DNA of 64,000 bases from NCBI GenBank assembly GCA_029204225.1, contig CM055100.1, positions 12,757,503 through 12,821,502 of the forward strand, read 5' to 3'. Shown in pieces: positions 12,045-24,789 of the stretch. The notes under the pieces were generated by a model, which was not told where the DNA came from, searched no databases, and saw only the letters and a list, made by a program, of their open reading frames with translations. The translations under genes were made by a program, and so were the position numbers. Positions within the stretch are counted from its first letter, which is position 1. Every line of letters starts with the position of its first letter. The stretch comes from Diphasiastrum complanatum. Its lineage: Eukaryota; Streptophyta; Lycopodiopsida; Lycopodiales; Lycopodiaceae.

Positions 12045-13410
12045 CTGATCTTTCATTTTATCACCTCCACGAATTCCGACCATGGTCAGATTTTGAGAAA
12101 ACAGCCTGATATACTGTCAAAATCCCTTATTTCTCACCCAAATCTTTGTCCTAGAATTTGTCGGCTTCACTGAGGCTAGATCTTATCAAGATCATTCTTC
12201 CAGCAAGTCCGCAAATTCTATCTCAGAGATTTTGCCTATTTACTTTCAAAAATCACATTTTTTTCATATTCCCTATCTGCCAGTCAAAACTCTCTGTTAG
12301 AATTTGCCATCAAGCCTCAGAATTCGTTCTCAAAGAGTATGATTTCCCTGTCCTACCCGCGAATTCTGAAACTACAATTTTTTCCCAAAAAATCTAAAAA
12401 AAATCACTATTCTGACACTAAAAACTCTCTGTCAGAATAAGCGAGTATTATAGTTAGATTTATCTACCTCTCCACAATTTCTCAGCTTGTTTGTGAATTC
12501 TATCACGACCAGAAAGACTAGTTTTTGTCCTACACTATCCATTTTGCAAGCAAACTGCCCTTTTGCAAAGTACAGTACTAACTTGCTCATCTGTATTCTG
12601 CATCATGTCTTCACGACGTGTTGTGTGTTTGCGTGTTTGCCTATCTTCTATCTTCCAACCACAGCACGAGTCTTCTCTCCAGGTCCTACACAAGCTGCGG
12701 AGCAACTTATCAAGCCAGTGGGAAGCAACAAAAGAGTCAACTTGGGCATTTTCTTCAAAAGAAGTGACCCAAGTGACCTTTTTCCAAACCAAAAAGGTAT
12801 ATTAGAATTCGCCAACCTGTCTGCAGCCCTACTAGACCTTGATCTTTCATTTTATCACCTCCACGAATTCTGACCACGATCAGATTATGAGAAAACAGTC
12901 TGATATACTGTCAAAATCCCTTATTTCCCACCCAAATCTTTGTCCTACAATTCGTCGGCTTCACTGAGGCTAGATCTCATCAAAATCAGTCCTCCAGCAG
13001 TTCCGTGAATTCTATCTCAAAGATTTTGCCTATTTACTATCCAAAAGTCACATTTTTTCATATTCCCAATCTGCCAATCAAAACTCTCTGTTAGAATTTG
13101 CCATCCAACCTAAGAAATCGTTCTCAAAAAGTACAATTTCTCTATCCTACCCACCAATTTTGAAAGTACAATTTTTTTTCAGAAAATAAAAAAAAATCAC
13201 TATTCCAACCTTCAGAACTCCATATCAGAATTCGCGAGTATTACAGTTCGATTATTCTGCCTTTCCACGATTTCTCAGCCTGTCCGCGAATTCTATCACG
13301 ACCAGGAAAACCAGTTTTTTGTCCTATACTATCAATTCTGCAAGCAAACTACCTTTTTGCCAAGTACAGTATTGACCTGCTCATCTGTATTCTGCATCAT
13401 GTCTCATGGC
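12045..13410. repeat. Two direct repeats of about 570 bp upstream of the gypsy gag
   Basis: 12045-12620 and 12838-13410 match at roughly 85-90% by eye (period about 790 bp). Both start TATCACCTCCACGAATTC and end near a shared CTGCATCATGTCT. The position before gag suggests a duplicated leader or part of an LTR of the 13.4-18.1 kb element. Frames inside are not conserved between the two units, so this is probably non-coding. Confidence 0.75.
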
Positions 13411-13451
13411 TGTGCTGAATCTTCTAATCCGGCTCCTCTCGACTAGAATGA

Positions 13452-14210
13452 AGAATTCCACGTATCGATACACCAAAGTACGATGGAGAATCTGACCTAG
13501 TCCGATTTCTCCAAGACTTTGATAATGCATGCCGTTTTTATGGAGATACCTCTAAAATTGAAAAGCTACGTCTATTTCCTATGGTACTCTATGGAACCAC
13601 CAAGGAATGGCACTTGAATATCGAAGCTCCTGATCTTGCTTCTTGGACCACCCTCCAGGGTGCTCTCATCAAGCATTTCAAACCATCCAAACTGACTCAG
13701 ATCCCGTTCATTCAAATTACCCACATCAAGATGTGTCGCGAAGAGTATGTCCGAAACTACATTGAGTGTTTTAAACATCTCAAGGTAGAATGTGTTGATG
13801 AAAATATCACCGAACGAATGGCCATAAAACTATTCTTAGTTGGATTGCCTAAACACATCCGTCGTGAACTCAAACCAGTTGACCTTTATGATCAACTTAA
13901 AGATGTGATGGCCGATGCTATTCGTGAAGAAGACGAAGGTTCTGACGATGACTTTGACCATCGTGAAAAGAAATCTAAGAATCCGGACCATCCTAATCAC
14001 CCGAAGTCTGATAATATTGCTCAGTATTTTGAACTTTCACATCAAATGAAAACCTGGCAAAAAGCTCAACAATCTCATATGGATAAACTCACTGCCGATT
14101 TTCAAACCGCCATGAAAAAGATTGCTGAGAAATCATTTCCAACAAGGGAAAATGTCTTGTGTCCAATCTGCTCACAGCATCACACTGCTAATGAATGCCC
14201 TCAACTGTGA
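13452..14210 (+). pseudogene. Gypsy gag (Retrotrans_gag)
   Basis: The open frame follows a TGA directly upstream and no start codon is left. It reads IDTPKYDGESDLVRFLQDF, then KEWHLNIEAPDLASWTTLQ and REEYVRNYIECFKHLKVEC, the usual Retrotrans_gag core. An acidic, lysine-rich segment follows. It ends with a finger reading CPICSQHHTANECP, and a stop cuts it from the next fingers. It would package element RNA into virus-like particles. Loss of the start shows it is not expressed as such. Confidence 0.85.
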
Positions 14211-14279
14211 AATCATTTTCCAGCATCCACCAGACCCACCATCTATGGAGCATACTGCCCTTACCCACCACAACAACCT

Positions 14280-14726
14280 GTGCCACGACCAGGGGTCTAC
14301 CAACCACAACCACCTGCACCAAATCAATACCCATTCCCACGTCAACAGTTTTTTGTTAACCAACCTGCCCCACAAAATGCTATCCATTATCTTGATCCGA
14401 GTATCGTTGATCCGGCCACCTACTATGTGGAAGGCAATACTCAAATGCAGTACTCTACTGAAACGGTTGTTTACTACACCTATGATTCTAATGCTCAATT
14501 AGTAGATCCCAATGCCCAAGCTTACAATCCAAGCCAAGCTGTCTTTGCTGCACATCAACTACCCACAATACGAGGATGTTTTATCTGTGCAGGTAAACAT
14601 CCTAGTATTCGCTGCCCAGATAAACTCCGCTTTTCTCCAACTTGTGAAAACTGTGGTATTGAACATCACGTAAAGAACTGCCCATCCCATCTAAGCCAGC
14701 CACTCCTGTCTATTCAGTGCAAGTAG
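14280..14726 (+). pseudogene. Gypsy gag C-terminal zinc fingers, separate frame
   Basis: A Pro/Gln/Tyr-rich stretch leads to two Cys/His clusters, CFICAGKHPSIRCP and CENCGIEHHVKNCP, of the retroelement nucleic-acid-binding type. It is in a different frame from the gag, so at least one frameshift separates them. Confidence 0.75.
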
Positions 14727-15179
14727 AAACCTTACCAATCGAAACACATCCTGCTTGGGTCTTGACTCGGGCACAAACCCAACACCAAGCCCCTACACTT
14801 GCACCCAGCAAAACTCAATCGTAGGCTGTTCCTCCAAGTGACGATTCAACCCCGATAGTTTACCCTCACCCATCTGAAGAAATTCGGCTGCATCATTAGT
14901 ATCGCCAGCAAATCTGCAATGCTGACCAATAATCTTCCTCTTCCCATAAAGTACCTCACAAGCCCTTTGAAAGCGAAACCCCTTGAAGGTACCGAAGTTT
15001 GGGGAGATTTACTATAAGCCAATGTCACTCTTCCCTTCCTTGTACTCTAGAAGCCTGTTGGCCAGTGGAAATAACAGATCCAATCCAATACCACCACCAC
15101 TATTGACGAGTTGCCTGAAATGCCCTTACATCTAACCAATCCACTCAGCGAATGAGGCAACATCAAAATCCCAGCTACT

Positions 15180-16385
15180 CATCATCAATCCCGTGAAGTT
15201 TTAGCAATACTCGATGGAGGTTTCGAGGCTAATATCATTTCCACATCCCTCATGATGGAATGGAATCTGAGAGACAAGCTAGCCAAACCTACTTGTCAGC
15301 TTCGGATGGCTGATCAAAGTGTGGTCCGACCTACTGGTTTCCTTCTGCACGTGCTGATCAAACTAGGAGGCTTCAAGTTTTCCGTTGATCTCGTAGTACT
15401 TAATATTCCCAATAATGCCTATTCTTATGAATTACTACTTGGTCGTCTATGGCTCACCAATGCACGAGTCATTCATGACTGGAGCAAAGGCCGAGTCACT
15501 TTTGAAAATCGTGACAGTTCTGTCACCATTGATTCAACGGGTAAACTCAAATCTGCACGCATCCATGACGAAGGATCCTCAACCACCAACTCAGTATTTG
15601 AGCCATACCAGTCCAGCCACGAAAAAGGTCATTATGTTAAATCTATTGATATCATAAACTGGAGTCATAGTCTAGCTTCCATTGATTGTGTGAATGCCGA
15701 TTACTGTGCTCAGCATCAGGATAATTGTACCTCTCCACTCCCAATTGATCACGACCAATTGCCTGATCTGGATACACCTATCATCAATATCAATTTTATT
15801 GATATTCTTCCACACCATGATGAACTGCTAAATGTTGCATGGCTAGCTACTAATGAATCAGACGATTTATTCATTGATGATGGGAACGTCTTACGAATTC
15901 AGAATTGCCTAGAAGATATGGACATCTCTGATATTCATATCCTCAATTATATGGAGGCACTCCCACCTAGGACCTATCCGCAACATGCTTCCAAGGTGGA
16001 ACCAGTTGCCAAGGTTGCAATTGAAAAGCCTGAGACAAAAATCTACCGTTCCAAATGCCCACACTATCCATGGGATCTCTGTGAGGAGGAGACTATCTTT
16101 CAAATTGATGACGAGATCCTCCATGACATACCAACTGTCCCTCATCCACACACCTCTCTACCACCAAAACCTGAACCACATGGTCATACTATGAAAGAGA
16201 AAATGAAAAAACCACTTCAAATTCAACCGTTGGGTGACCTCACCATTGTTCAGAAGTTCCTGAGATTTCCTCTAGTCCTACATCAATCCCCGAAAATTTC
16301 CAAGCACCATCCCGACAAGAGAAAGACAAGGCCCCCCTCAAATCTCCAGCCCATGATGTTCTTGCATACTTTAAGGATTATATGA
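15180..16385 (+). pseudogene. Gypsy aspartic protease and linker
   Basis: The active-site loop reads AILDGGFEANII (DGG in place of the usual DSG/DTG), then ADQSVVRPTGFL, a hydrophobic flap strand (FSVDLVVLNI) and LLLGRLWL, as in retropepsins. From about residue 110 the chain is a low-similarity linker. It ends at a stop where RT should begin. Confidence 0.75.
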
Positions 16386-16559
16386 TCAAGAATGTCACAA
16401 TCCAATTACCCCAAGCTCAACGTGAGCCAACTAGTAATTCACCCTACGAAGGCCCTGCACAAACCATAACCTTTTCCCTGAGTGAGCCAAATAAAACCAA
16501 CAAATATCTTGTCCATGTCGGAGCTCCACCCAACCGGGAGAATTCAAAAAGGACTACCC

Positions 16560-16860
16560 AATCCATTTTCTTAGTCAACAATTGATACCTGCTGAAGTCA
16601 ATTATACCACTACTGAATGTGAAGCCTTGGCAATGGTATATGTGGTTCAGAAGTTTCGCCATTATCTTCTAGGAAAATTTTTGCGTTCTTCACTGATCAT
16701 CAAGCACTGTTGTATCTCATCAACAAGACCCACACCACAGGCCATATTAGTAGGTGGATCCTATTACTGGGAGAATTTGAGTTTAGGATCGTGGTTCGTA
16801 AGGGAGTTCAACATTTTCTAGCAAACCATCTATCCCGAATCCCTACCCTTCCTACCCCTA
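16560..16860 (+). pseudogene. Gypsy RNase H remnant
   Basis: Two overlapping frames give PAEVNYTTTECEALAMVYV, HYLLGK, a DHQALLYL block (frame-shifted near 16680) and HISRWILLLGEFEFRI, all typical of Ty3-gypsy RNase H. The first half of the domain and all of RT are missing. Confidence 0.8.
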
Positions 16861-16945
16861 ATCAAGGCGTCAACGATGACTTGCCAAATGCAATCCTTTT
16901 CCAAGTTGACTCTACACCTGTATGGGCTAAGGAAATTATAGGAAA

Positions 16946-17923
16946 ATGGATCTTTCTTTCTCTAAACTTGAACAACATGCGTTGGTCCTCAAAACTAAAC
17001 CTTATAAGTTAATTGCAGGACAACTCTACAAGCAAGGGTTAGATGGAATCATCCGACGATGTCTTACTGAAGGTGAAATACGCTCTATAATTTCTCTCAC
17101 TCATGAAGGTATTGGTGCAGGACATTTCTCTTCTAAAACAAATGCTAAGAAAATCCTCTTGGCCAGGTTTTGGTGGCCAACACTCTTCAAGGGTACGCAC
17201 AATTACACTGAGGCTTGTGATGTCTGCCAATGCACCAAACGCTTTCAAAAAATAGACTACATGCCTTTACACCCCGTAACCACTGATCAAGCTTTCCAAA
17301 AATGGGAAATTGATTATGTTAGACCTATTAGTCCTGCTGCTCGACACACACAATCGCATTACATTATAGTAGTTACGGACTATTGCATCAAATGGGCTGA
17401 AGCAAGGGCTGTTCGCAATGCTGATGCTCGTTCTACCGCCAAATTTTTCTATGAACAAGTTATAGTTCATTTCGGATGTCCTCTAGAGCTTATCAGTGAT
17501 AGGGGTACACATTTTCTTAACTCTGTCATAGCAGATCTTCTTTCCAAATTTTTTGTGGTACATTGCAAAAGTTCCCCATACTATCCACGCTGCAATGGCC
17601 AAGCAGATTCCACCAATAAATTCCTATGTGGAATTATCACCAAAACCGTCGAATCAAGTCGATCTGATTGGGAACTCAAACTCCATGCTGCTCTCTGGGC
17701 TTATCACACCACCCCAAAGCGAGCTACAGGCTTAACCCCTTTCCAGCTCACATATGGTCAAGAAGTCGTTATGCTTGTGGAATTCCATATCTCCTCCCTT
17801 CGAGTAGCCTATAACCTTGAGCTTGATACTCATCAGAATCTAGAAAAGAGGTTATTTCATTTGGAGCAACTCTGTGAAACACGACGGATCAATATCCATG
17901 CTCAACAAGTCCAGAAACGATGA
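16946..17923 (+). pseudogene. Gypsy integrase, third catalytic acidic residue changed
   Basis: It contains the HHCC zinc domain (HEGIGAGH...CDVCQC), then the catalytic core with WEIDYV and SDRGTHF. Where the third acidic residue should be Glu (NGQAEATNK in the family) it reads NGQADSTNK, a Glu-to-Asp change. LTPFQLTYGQE follows. The frame is open for 325 codons, so the core decayed little, but the catalytic triad is altered and no RT accompanies it. Confidence 0.82.
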
Positions 17924-18146
17924 CAAAAAGCATGGCATGATCAATCATTGAAACTTAGATATTTCTAGGTTGGAGATAAGGTCCTACTATACCAGGCCAA
18001 AGCCTTCAAAGACAAACTGAAATTTTTTGGCCAAGGACCTTACGTCATTAAAAAAATCTTTGCCTCTGGATATGTACAACTCCAAACCCTTCAAGGCGAT
18101 ATCCTCGACATTGTGGTCAATGGGAGCCGATTGAGAAAGTACAATG

Positions 18147-18420
18147 ACTTAGAATTTGCTTTGAACAAGAACACAGATCATGCTACACAATAACACAGAT
18201 AGAAAACACTCTCCACAACAAGCTCACATAGCAACTGTACTTCTCAAAATGAAATTACACTGTACATATAGTTGTTCAATCAGGCAACCCATGCATGACC
18301 CAGGTTGCCATTGGCGGGACGAGTGTCTCATTGACTTGCCTCGTTGCCAGGCCAATTGGTCCTTATCAACTAATAGGACCCACAATATAGTAGCACAATG
18401 ATTTTACTTTAATTCTAACT
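18147..18420 (-). repeat. Copia-2 3' LTR
   Basis: Matches the Copia-1 LTR at 3062-3336. It directly abuts the end of the gypsy pol at 18146, so it marks the insertion point or a recombination junction. Confidence 0.75.
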
Positions 18421-18475
18421 AGGCTCCCTTAAACTAGAGTCTACTTTTTATACAGTCATATACATAGCTTTAAAG

Positions 18476-19480
18476 TCAACAAACTTTAAGTACAGAAAGC
18501 TTTGATCTAAACTTATTAAACTTTTCTCCAACAAGTGGCTTAGTGAAAATATCAGCTAGTTGTTCTTCTGTGCTACAATGAACAACATGAATTTCACGAC
18601 TCAGCAGCCTCTCATGTATAAAGTGATACTGAATCTCAATGTGTTTAGTTCTCGCATGGAACACTGGATTCTTTGCTAGCTAAATGCCACTCTGACTATC
18701 GCTATGTAATGTCGTGGGATTTTTCTACTTCATGCCAACTTCTTCCAAGATTTCTCTCAACCATATAGCTTCTTGTGTTGCACTACACATTGACTTATAT
18801 TCTGCTTCTGTGGTGGATAGAGCAATTGTACTTTGCTTCTTACTAGACCAGGAAAAGCAACTACCACAAAACTGAAATACATACCCTGTGGTGAATCTAC
18901 GATCATCATAGTCACCTCCCCAATCCGCATCCACCTAGCCACACAACTCAGGTAAACCATCATGCTTCTTGTAAATCAAGCCATAATTTGAAGTGCCTTT
19001 CACATAATGCAAAATGCGTTTAGTTGCCTTCCAATGCGTTTCCATAGGTGCTGCCATAAACTGACTTACAATGCCAACAACATAGCATATATCTGGTCTA
19101 GTCGTGGTAAGGTAAATCAAGCTCCCTACTAACTGCGTATACAGTGTAGCATCAAATGATTGTAACTCATCAAGCTTAGAAAGCTTTTTACCTGGTTCAA
19201 TAGGAGTATTCACTAGTTTGCAATCCTGCAACCTAAACATATGCAGCAACTCTTTGACATACTTCACCTATGTTAAACCCACTTTGTGTCCTTTTTGCCA
19301 CACTTCTACTCCAAGGCAATATTGCATTAGGCTGAGATCTGTCATCTTAAACTGTTCCATGAGGTCTTTCTTGATCATATTTATCATCTCTTGATTATTT
19401 CCCGTAATAATCAAGTCATCAACATAAAGATCAATCAAAGCAACCATACCATCAAAGCATAAGACATATAGTACTCACCT
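18476..19480 (-). pseudogene. Copia-2 RT 3' part and RNase H
   Basis: The minus strand reads LYVDDLIITGNNQ near 19430, then YCLGVEV, a TAG near 19266, CKLVNTPIEPGKKL, GSLIYLTTTRPDICY, RILHYVKGTSNYGL, a stop, [29 protein letters not shown], another stop, and finally ADIFTKPL. These are the RT thumb and RNase H of Ty1-copia. In-frame stops at about 18935 and 18680 make it a pseudogene. Confidence 0.85.
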
Positions 19481-19481
19481 C

Positions 19482-21140
19482 CACTATCTGATCTTAGGAC
19501 TTTGATCTTCCTACCTGTCTGATTTTTGACCAATGCTTTGGAAATTGTCAAATGCATCCGATTTCTTCTCCAAGAAGTAGATCCACATCTTACGTGACAT
19601 ATCATCAATAAAGGTCATGAAATAGAAGGCTTTACCTAAGGACATGGTCCTCATAGGCCTGCATAAATCTATGTGGATTAAATCCAAGATGTTCTTTGCT
19701 CCTGCAACACCACATTTATTGAACTTCTCTCGATGCTGCTTCCCATATACACATGATTCGCACATCGAGTTCAAGTGGTCTTCTATAGTAGGCAATCATG
19801 TTACCATATCCAATTTTCTCATCAAACTGAGGCTTCCCAAGTTCAAGTGACCAAGCCTCTTATGTCACAATTCAGTTTGCGATGGAATGGACGATACGAG
19901 TCCATGTTGCCCCTTGATTGTAGCATTCAACCTGTACAATTTAGTATTGGGCTCCCTTACTCCATCAGCAATAACTTTGTCCTTCACAAAGCAATGATCA
20001 TGGGCGAATTCTACTTTCAACTTTTGATCAATATTGACTCCAAAAGAAAGTGGATTTTTCTTCATACTTGGTACGTAAAGTACCTCCCTAATCATAATGC
20101 TTTTGCCATCAGGTAGTTGGATTGAAACGGTGCCTATCCCCTTGATCTTGCACACATCACCATTTTCTTGTGAAACGGATGTTCCATTATCCAACACTTT
20201 CAAGCTACTGAACCAATTCTTGTTACTTGTCATGTGTCTTGTGGCTCTCGAGTCAATATACCACGCTTGATCATCTTGATATGATGACAATGTAGATATG
20301 AAGATGCTAGAGTCTTCAATCTCACCCTCATCGACAAGGTTACCTAGTTGCTTTGGTTTTTCCTTGGCTTGTTTTGCCAGGAATTTGCAACATTCACTCT
20401 TCCAATGGCCCTTTTTACCACAATGGAAGCACTTGTCTTTCTTCTTGGTCTTACTGGAAGATCCCTCATCCTCCTGAGAGTTGGCAAATTGCTGCTTAGA
20501 CTTCTTCTTTCCCTTGCCCTTGCCTTGTTTTTGGTGTGTTGCAAGTACCTGATTGTCAGTATTTTGACATCTAGCTTTCACCATTTCTTGTTGTTGCTCT
20601 TCCTGCATCAAGATTCCTATGAGCTCGTCAAAGGTTGGCAATCTTTCTCTTGATGTTATTCCGCCCACAAACATCTGATAGGGTTTTGCAATGCCGCACA
20701 ATGCATTGTGCACCAGCTCCACATCACGTATGCGGTCACCAATAGAATGCAGTTCATCCCTCATTGTCTTGATTCTGGTCATGTACATCTGAATGTGCTC
20801 TCCTTGTTCCATTCGGGCACTATTCAGTCACTTCAGCATGATTCTTGACGGATTTGACGTCTCAAACTGCTCCTTTAGCATATCCCATGCCTGTCTAGGT
20901 GTAACAACATCACAAATGTGGGTCATGATGTGATCCTTCATTAACAAGTTAATGAAGGTCAAAGCTTTTCTTATCTTTTTGTCGAACACTTTGATATCCG
21001 CTTCATTTGACAGCCTTCTCTCATCACTTGTGATGACTTCCCACACATCTTTCTCCATCAATATGTTTTTCATTTTGATTTCCACACTGCATAGTTGGAA
21101 ATTTCGTCCAATTTGCTACTTTCACTCAAAATAGACTCTC
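19482..21140 (-). pseudogene. Copia-2 gag, protease, pre-integrase
   Basis: The gag begins near 21140 and is broken near 20820 by a small deletion. The zinc knuckle CFHCGKKGHWKSEC is complete, unlike Copia-1. The protease motif has decayed to DSRATRH. Pre-integrase reads TEL[stop]HKRLGH, with TGA for Trp at about 19876. Integrase begins HIDLCRPM and TFIDDMSRKMW, then stops after SDSGGEY at the deletion junction. Confidence 0.85.
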
Positions 21141-21401
21141 CCATGTTTGCCATCACAAAATTGCTTGAAACTTCTACCGTAGGCTAAAAGCAGTACGTCG
21201 AGGCCAACTGTGATGTCAGAAGTTGAAAATAATGACCTGCACTTTTTTTCTTAGCAGGCCACTACCCACTTTTCCAGCAATTTGAAAGCCAAATCGGTGT
21301 CGCCTTCCAAAATGCACTTAGTCGTCAACTCCCAACTACGTGCCCAGTGGAATGGTGAAATCACTTTTGGCGCACTCCGAACACTTTTTCTGCTGCAATC
21401 T

Positions 21402-22655
21402 GTGATGCTACGAAAATGTTAAATATTGAATATCAACATAAATATGGCATGATATACTCAAAAATGAAGATATGAGCTGGGTAAGTATAAACCATGAAGA
21501 GGCCTAAGTCATTTTTTGGGAATATATCTCCTAAGTACTTGCCTTGTAATTAAGGACAAGCCCTTTAAAAGGAAAAGACATTGTCTTGGATAACCTTTAC
21601 TAGGTTGTCCATACGAAAAGACATGTCAAACTAGAGTAACTTTAACTCATAGTTAAGTATACCTCCCACGGTATAGTTGAACGTATTTTCAGTCTGATTG
21701 TTAACTAGACCCTTTCGCGGGAGTGACGCACCTGTTGTTTTAGAGGTGTGTTTGTTCGCCCCGTAGAACATATATAGATCTCACACTTCAGTCTCGATCA
21801 TCGAGAGAGAAGAGTTTATGCTTATATAAAAGATTGAAGAAGTGAATAGAGTTCTGTGAGTTATTCTCTCTTATCTCTGTTCTCCGCACTACTGAGTGTG
21901 AGTGATCTTGAGCCTGCTAACAATCTCTAACGCATTTCATGAATTACTCTTTGATCAGACAGACACTCTAGTGCATTACAGTTGTTTACTATGTTTCCGT
22001 AAAGCATGCTCTAAAGAACTGTCTTAAAACCATCTTATTAACCTATCGCGAATACTTTCGTTTTGACACTCGAATAACGACTATCTTTGGTACAATCTAG
22101 CACGATCATTAAATAAAGCTATATGTATACATATGAGATGACAGTCTCTGTCTGAAGAATTGAGTCTTTTATCTGTTTGTCTGATTGGCATTGACATAAG
22201 TTTCTAACGTGTTCTAAAACTCTTTGTGTTCTTTAACCATTAAGTTGGGCTTTAGTTGTTGAGGACTTCTGTCTAGAAATGAATAGTTTGTGAACACGAT
22301 TAATTAATTGTTTGCACAGCCGCGAATACATCAAACAATTCTCGATTCTCTATTGACATCTTAATCAGCCAGAGTGTAGTACTGTTGTACTACTCTAATA
22401 ACATCTCATCAGTAGAACGCGCTTCATTCGATTCGATAGAGGCCAGATTGTTGTTCTAAATTAATTAACATTACCCATCCCAAACATAAGTAATACTGGT
22501 TACTTTTTAATGTCTGTCGACAACCAGAATAACACTCGAAACCACTTGTCATAAATTGTACCAAAAACATAACTTTCTAACGTGGTCCTCTATGGGAACG
22601 ACATTATTTACTATAAAATCTATATTAACCCTGTTGGTATAGTACGACATATACC
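21402..22655 (+). repeat. Probable 5' LTR of a second gypsy element (about 1.25 kb)
   Basis: The segment starts TGTGATGCTACG at the break in Copia-2 and runs to a degenerate tRNA-Asp primer site at 22662. A TATATATAG / TTATATAAAAG region near 21770-21830 could be its promoter. No second copy of this LTR is in the window, so the boundary is inferred from position only. Confidence 0.5.
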
Positions 22656-22661
22656 AATTTT

Positions 22662-22679
22662 TGGCTCCGTTTCCGAGGA
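22662..22679 (+). other. Degenerate primer binding site, tRNA-Asp type
   Basis: TGGCTCCGTTTCCGAGGA differs at three positions from TGGCGCCGTTGCCGGGGA, the tRNA-Asp site of many plant Athila/Tat gypsy elements. It is preceded by TTTT, as in those elements. Confidence 0.7.
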
Positions 22680-22731
22680 TAGTTTAGGAAAGTTATAAGA
22701 AACCTGACAAATCCATTTCCATCTCTAGTGT

Positions 22732-22983
22732 ATGTCAGATAGAGAATTCAGATTAGAACAATATCGTAAGCTTAGAGAGGAATTTTTACGAAGACAAAGT
22801 GAGAGTACAAGTCGAAGAAATCTAGACGAAATCACTGCCCAATTACTTGAACTCCTAATTTGCTTCGGTATGGAGGGTCATGCTGCACATTTCACTTCTA
22901 TCTGTAAAATTAAATACGATTATTTTAAAGGGACTTCTTCCGATGATGCAGATAGTTGTCTCACAATTCAAGTCAATCGCTAA
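22732..22983 (+). pseudogene. Truncated gag start of the second gypsy element
   Basis: An 83-codon frame starts with ATG 50 bases after the primer site (MSDREFRLEQYRKLREEF, basic and helical). It ends where composite repeat copy I begins. Position supports gag; the sequence itself is not diagnostic. The rest of the element is gone. Confidence 0.45.
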
Positions 22984-24789
22984 TGAGAATCGTCATTACC
23001 CTTAGTCTGACTTCAAATATTAAATAAATACTTAGATATAGAACAATTTTTCAAATGTATATCTCTGCTCTGAAGTACTATATTATATTCAAAAGTACTC
23101 TAAGTGGTGAATTTTTCAATTGGGTTTAACTCTTCTCCAACTAGTAACATCACTTTCGTGTAAACTTAATCTACATAAACCGCTAAGTAAATTATCACTT
23201 TACATTAGAGATCAATGTTCAAAATTTAAAGAAACAAACAATTATAGTCGAAGACCATCCATAATTTTTGAAAGACTTGTCATAAATGCTTCAGGGTACA
23301 AATACTCTTAGAATTCAAAAATTAAGATATAACGGTTCACTCTACCAGAATCTCTAGGAGATCCATGAAGATAAAAATGATTTTAACTTAATTCTGAATA
23401 CTCCAGATACTCTCTTGAGTTAAGTGCTCTATTCCTAGCATCTCATGCTAGAAAATAGCAGCCATTCAATCTCGATAGACTTTTTTATCTCCCAATTAAC
23501 TAGAGATCTAGGCTAAATATTGTATACAAGCATCTGTAGACTACAATCTATAGTAGAGTTTCACTCACTAAGGTAAGCATATTTCTCATAAGTAGAATAA
23601 ATTACCCTATGAAAATGCCTGTGACACACGTATGTTCTCAATTAAAGACTGGTCCAGGAGTAAATAAATTTAGATTTCAAACAATCTGAGCTAAATTCTT
23701 GACTCATTCAATAGATCACAAATTATTCGTCATTTATAAGAATGATCACATTTCCTTATAATCTTGTGATAACAACTAAGTATTTATTTGTGATCCACCA
23801 ATCATAAATATTTAGAATCCTATGATTCAGCAATCATAATTTCCAAAATTCCAGAACCACACTAAATTAATCACTAAAAGATATTGGAATGAGCAGGGGT
23901 TGGCACGTTCTATTTGTACCTTGGCAATAGTTGCTACTTCAAATGCAGATGACAACAATCAAGACAATAAGATAGTACACCACAAGAAATAGTTGAATAG
24001 AGGCAGATAATAAGCTCAGTGGAAGTTGCTTTATTTTGTCCCGAGATATGTGTTAGTTCAGAATAATTTATGTAGGCCTCTGTGTATCCTTAAATCATCA
24101 AAATATTTGTTTCATTGTAATATGAGGTCAGGCCATTTTCAAAAGTTGTTATTAATTATGTTGTAGGGTCATTTTTAGAAGTCAAAATGATTGTGGTAAC
24201 TAAAAGCGAGATGTTACGTAATGTTGCATTGTTTTGTAGTTCGTCGATTATGGTTAGTTAATAATTCATGTTTAAATACGACTACTTTAACGAGGGTGCT
24301 GGTTGTTGATTGTCGTATTGGCATAAACAACTGGTGAAGGGTGAGAGCTATCTTTGCTTTTCTATTATGTACTTTGGTCTACTTAATTTGCATGCTTCGT
24401 GTTTGATTTACTTGGTGTCTGGGTAATTAGATTGGAGCTTTGTGAAGCATGAGTTGGAAAGACAAATATATAATGTTGAAAAAAAAATAGTTTGGAAGTT
24501 ATATTTCCCTCTCTATGTAAAATAATACAATCTATGATGCAATGCAATGTAGAACAAAAATGTATGTCACTCTGAGTTTACCTCTTAAGTTAATGCTTCT
24601 CCAATACTCCGATGCAAATTATGGTCTATGTAAAATAGAAATACAATCTATGATGTATCTTATCTTCGACGCAACTCTCTTCTCTTCCCTCTCACACAAT
24701 AGAGCATGGAATTTTGACACTCAAAAACCAAAAACGACGCCACGAACCATCAGGTTGCCAAATTTCGTTCTTTTTTTGTTAAAAAAAAT

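Larger units (their letters stand above)
13411..18146 (+). mobile_element. Ty3-gypsy element lacking the reverse transcriptase core
   Basis: Domains run gag (13452-14210), CCHC fingers (14150-14726), aspartic protease (15180-15500), a linker, an RNase H remnant (16560-16860) and integrase (16946-17923), then a chromodomain-like tail ending VVNGSRLRKY near 18145. No YxDD motif or RT palm is present between the protease and RNase H. No 3' LTR is present: the next base belongs to the Copia-2 LTR, so the 3' end was lost or cut by that insertion. Confidence 0.88.
18147..21401 (-). mobile_element. Copia-2: truncated and internally deleted Ty1-copia element
   Basis: Same family as Copia-1. Minus-strand order is leader (21401-21141), gag (21140-19865), pre-integrase and integrase start (19850-19482), a junction near 19470, then RT from its YVDD motif onward (19460-19268), RNase H (19267-18476), purine tract AAGGGAG (about 18430) and 3' LTR (18420-18147). 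The 5' LTR is missing; the leader ends abruptly at 21401 against another element's LTR. Confidence 0.87.

Noticed and set aside
23120-23311. Reading frame identical in translation at 34680-34871
   Set aside because: Identity reflects the recent duplication of the whole region. The flanking non-coding DNA is equally conserved, so it is not evidence of a protein.
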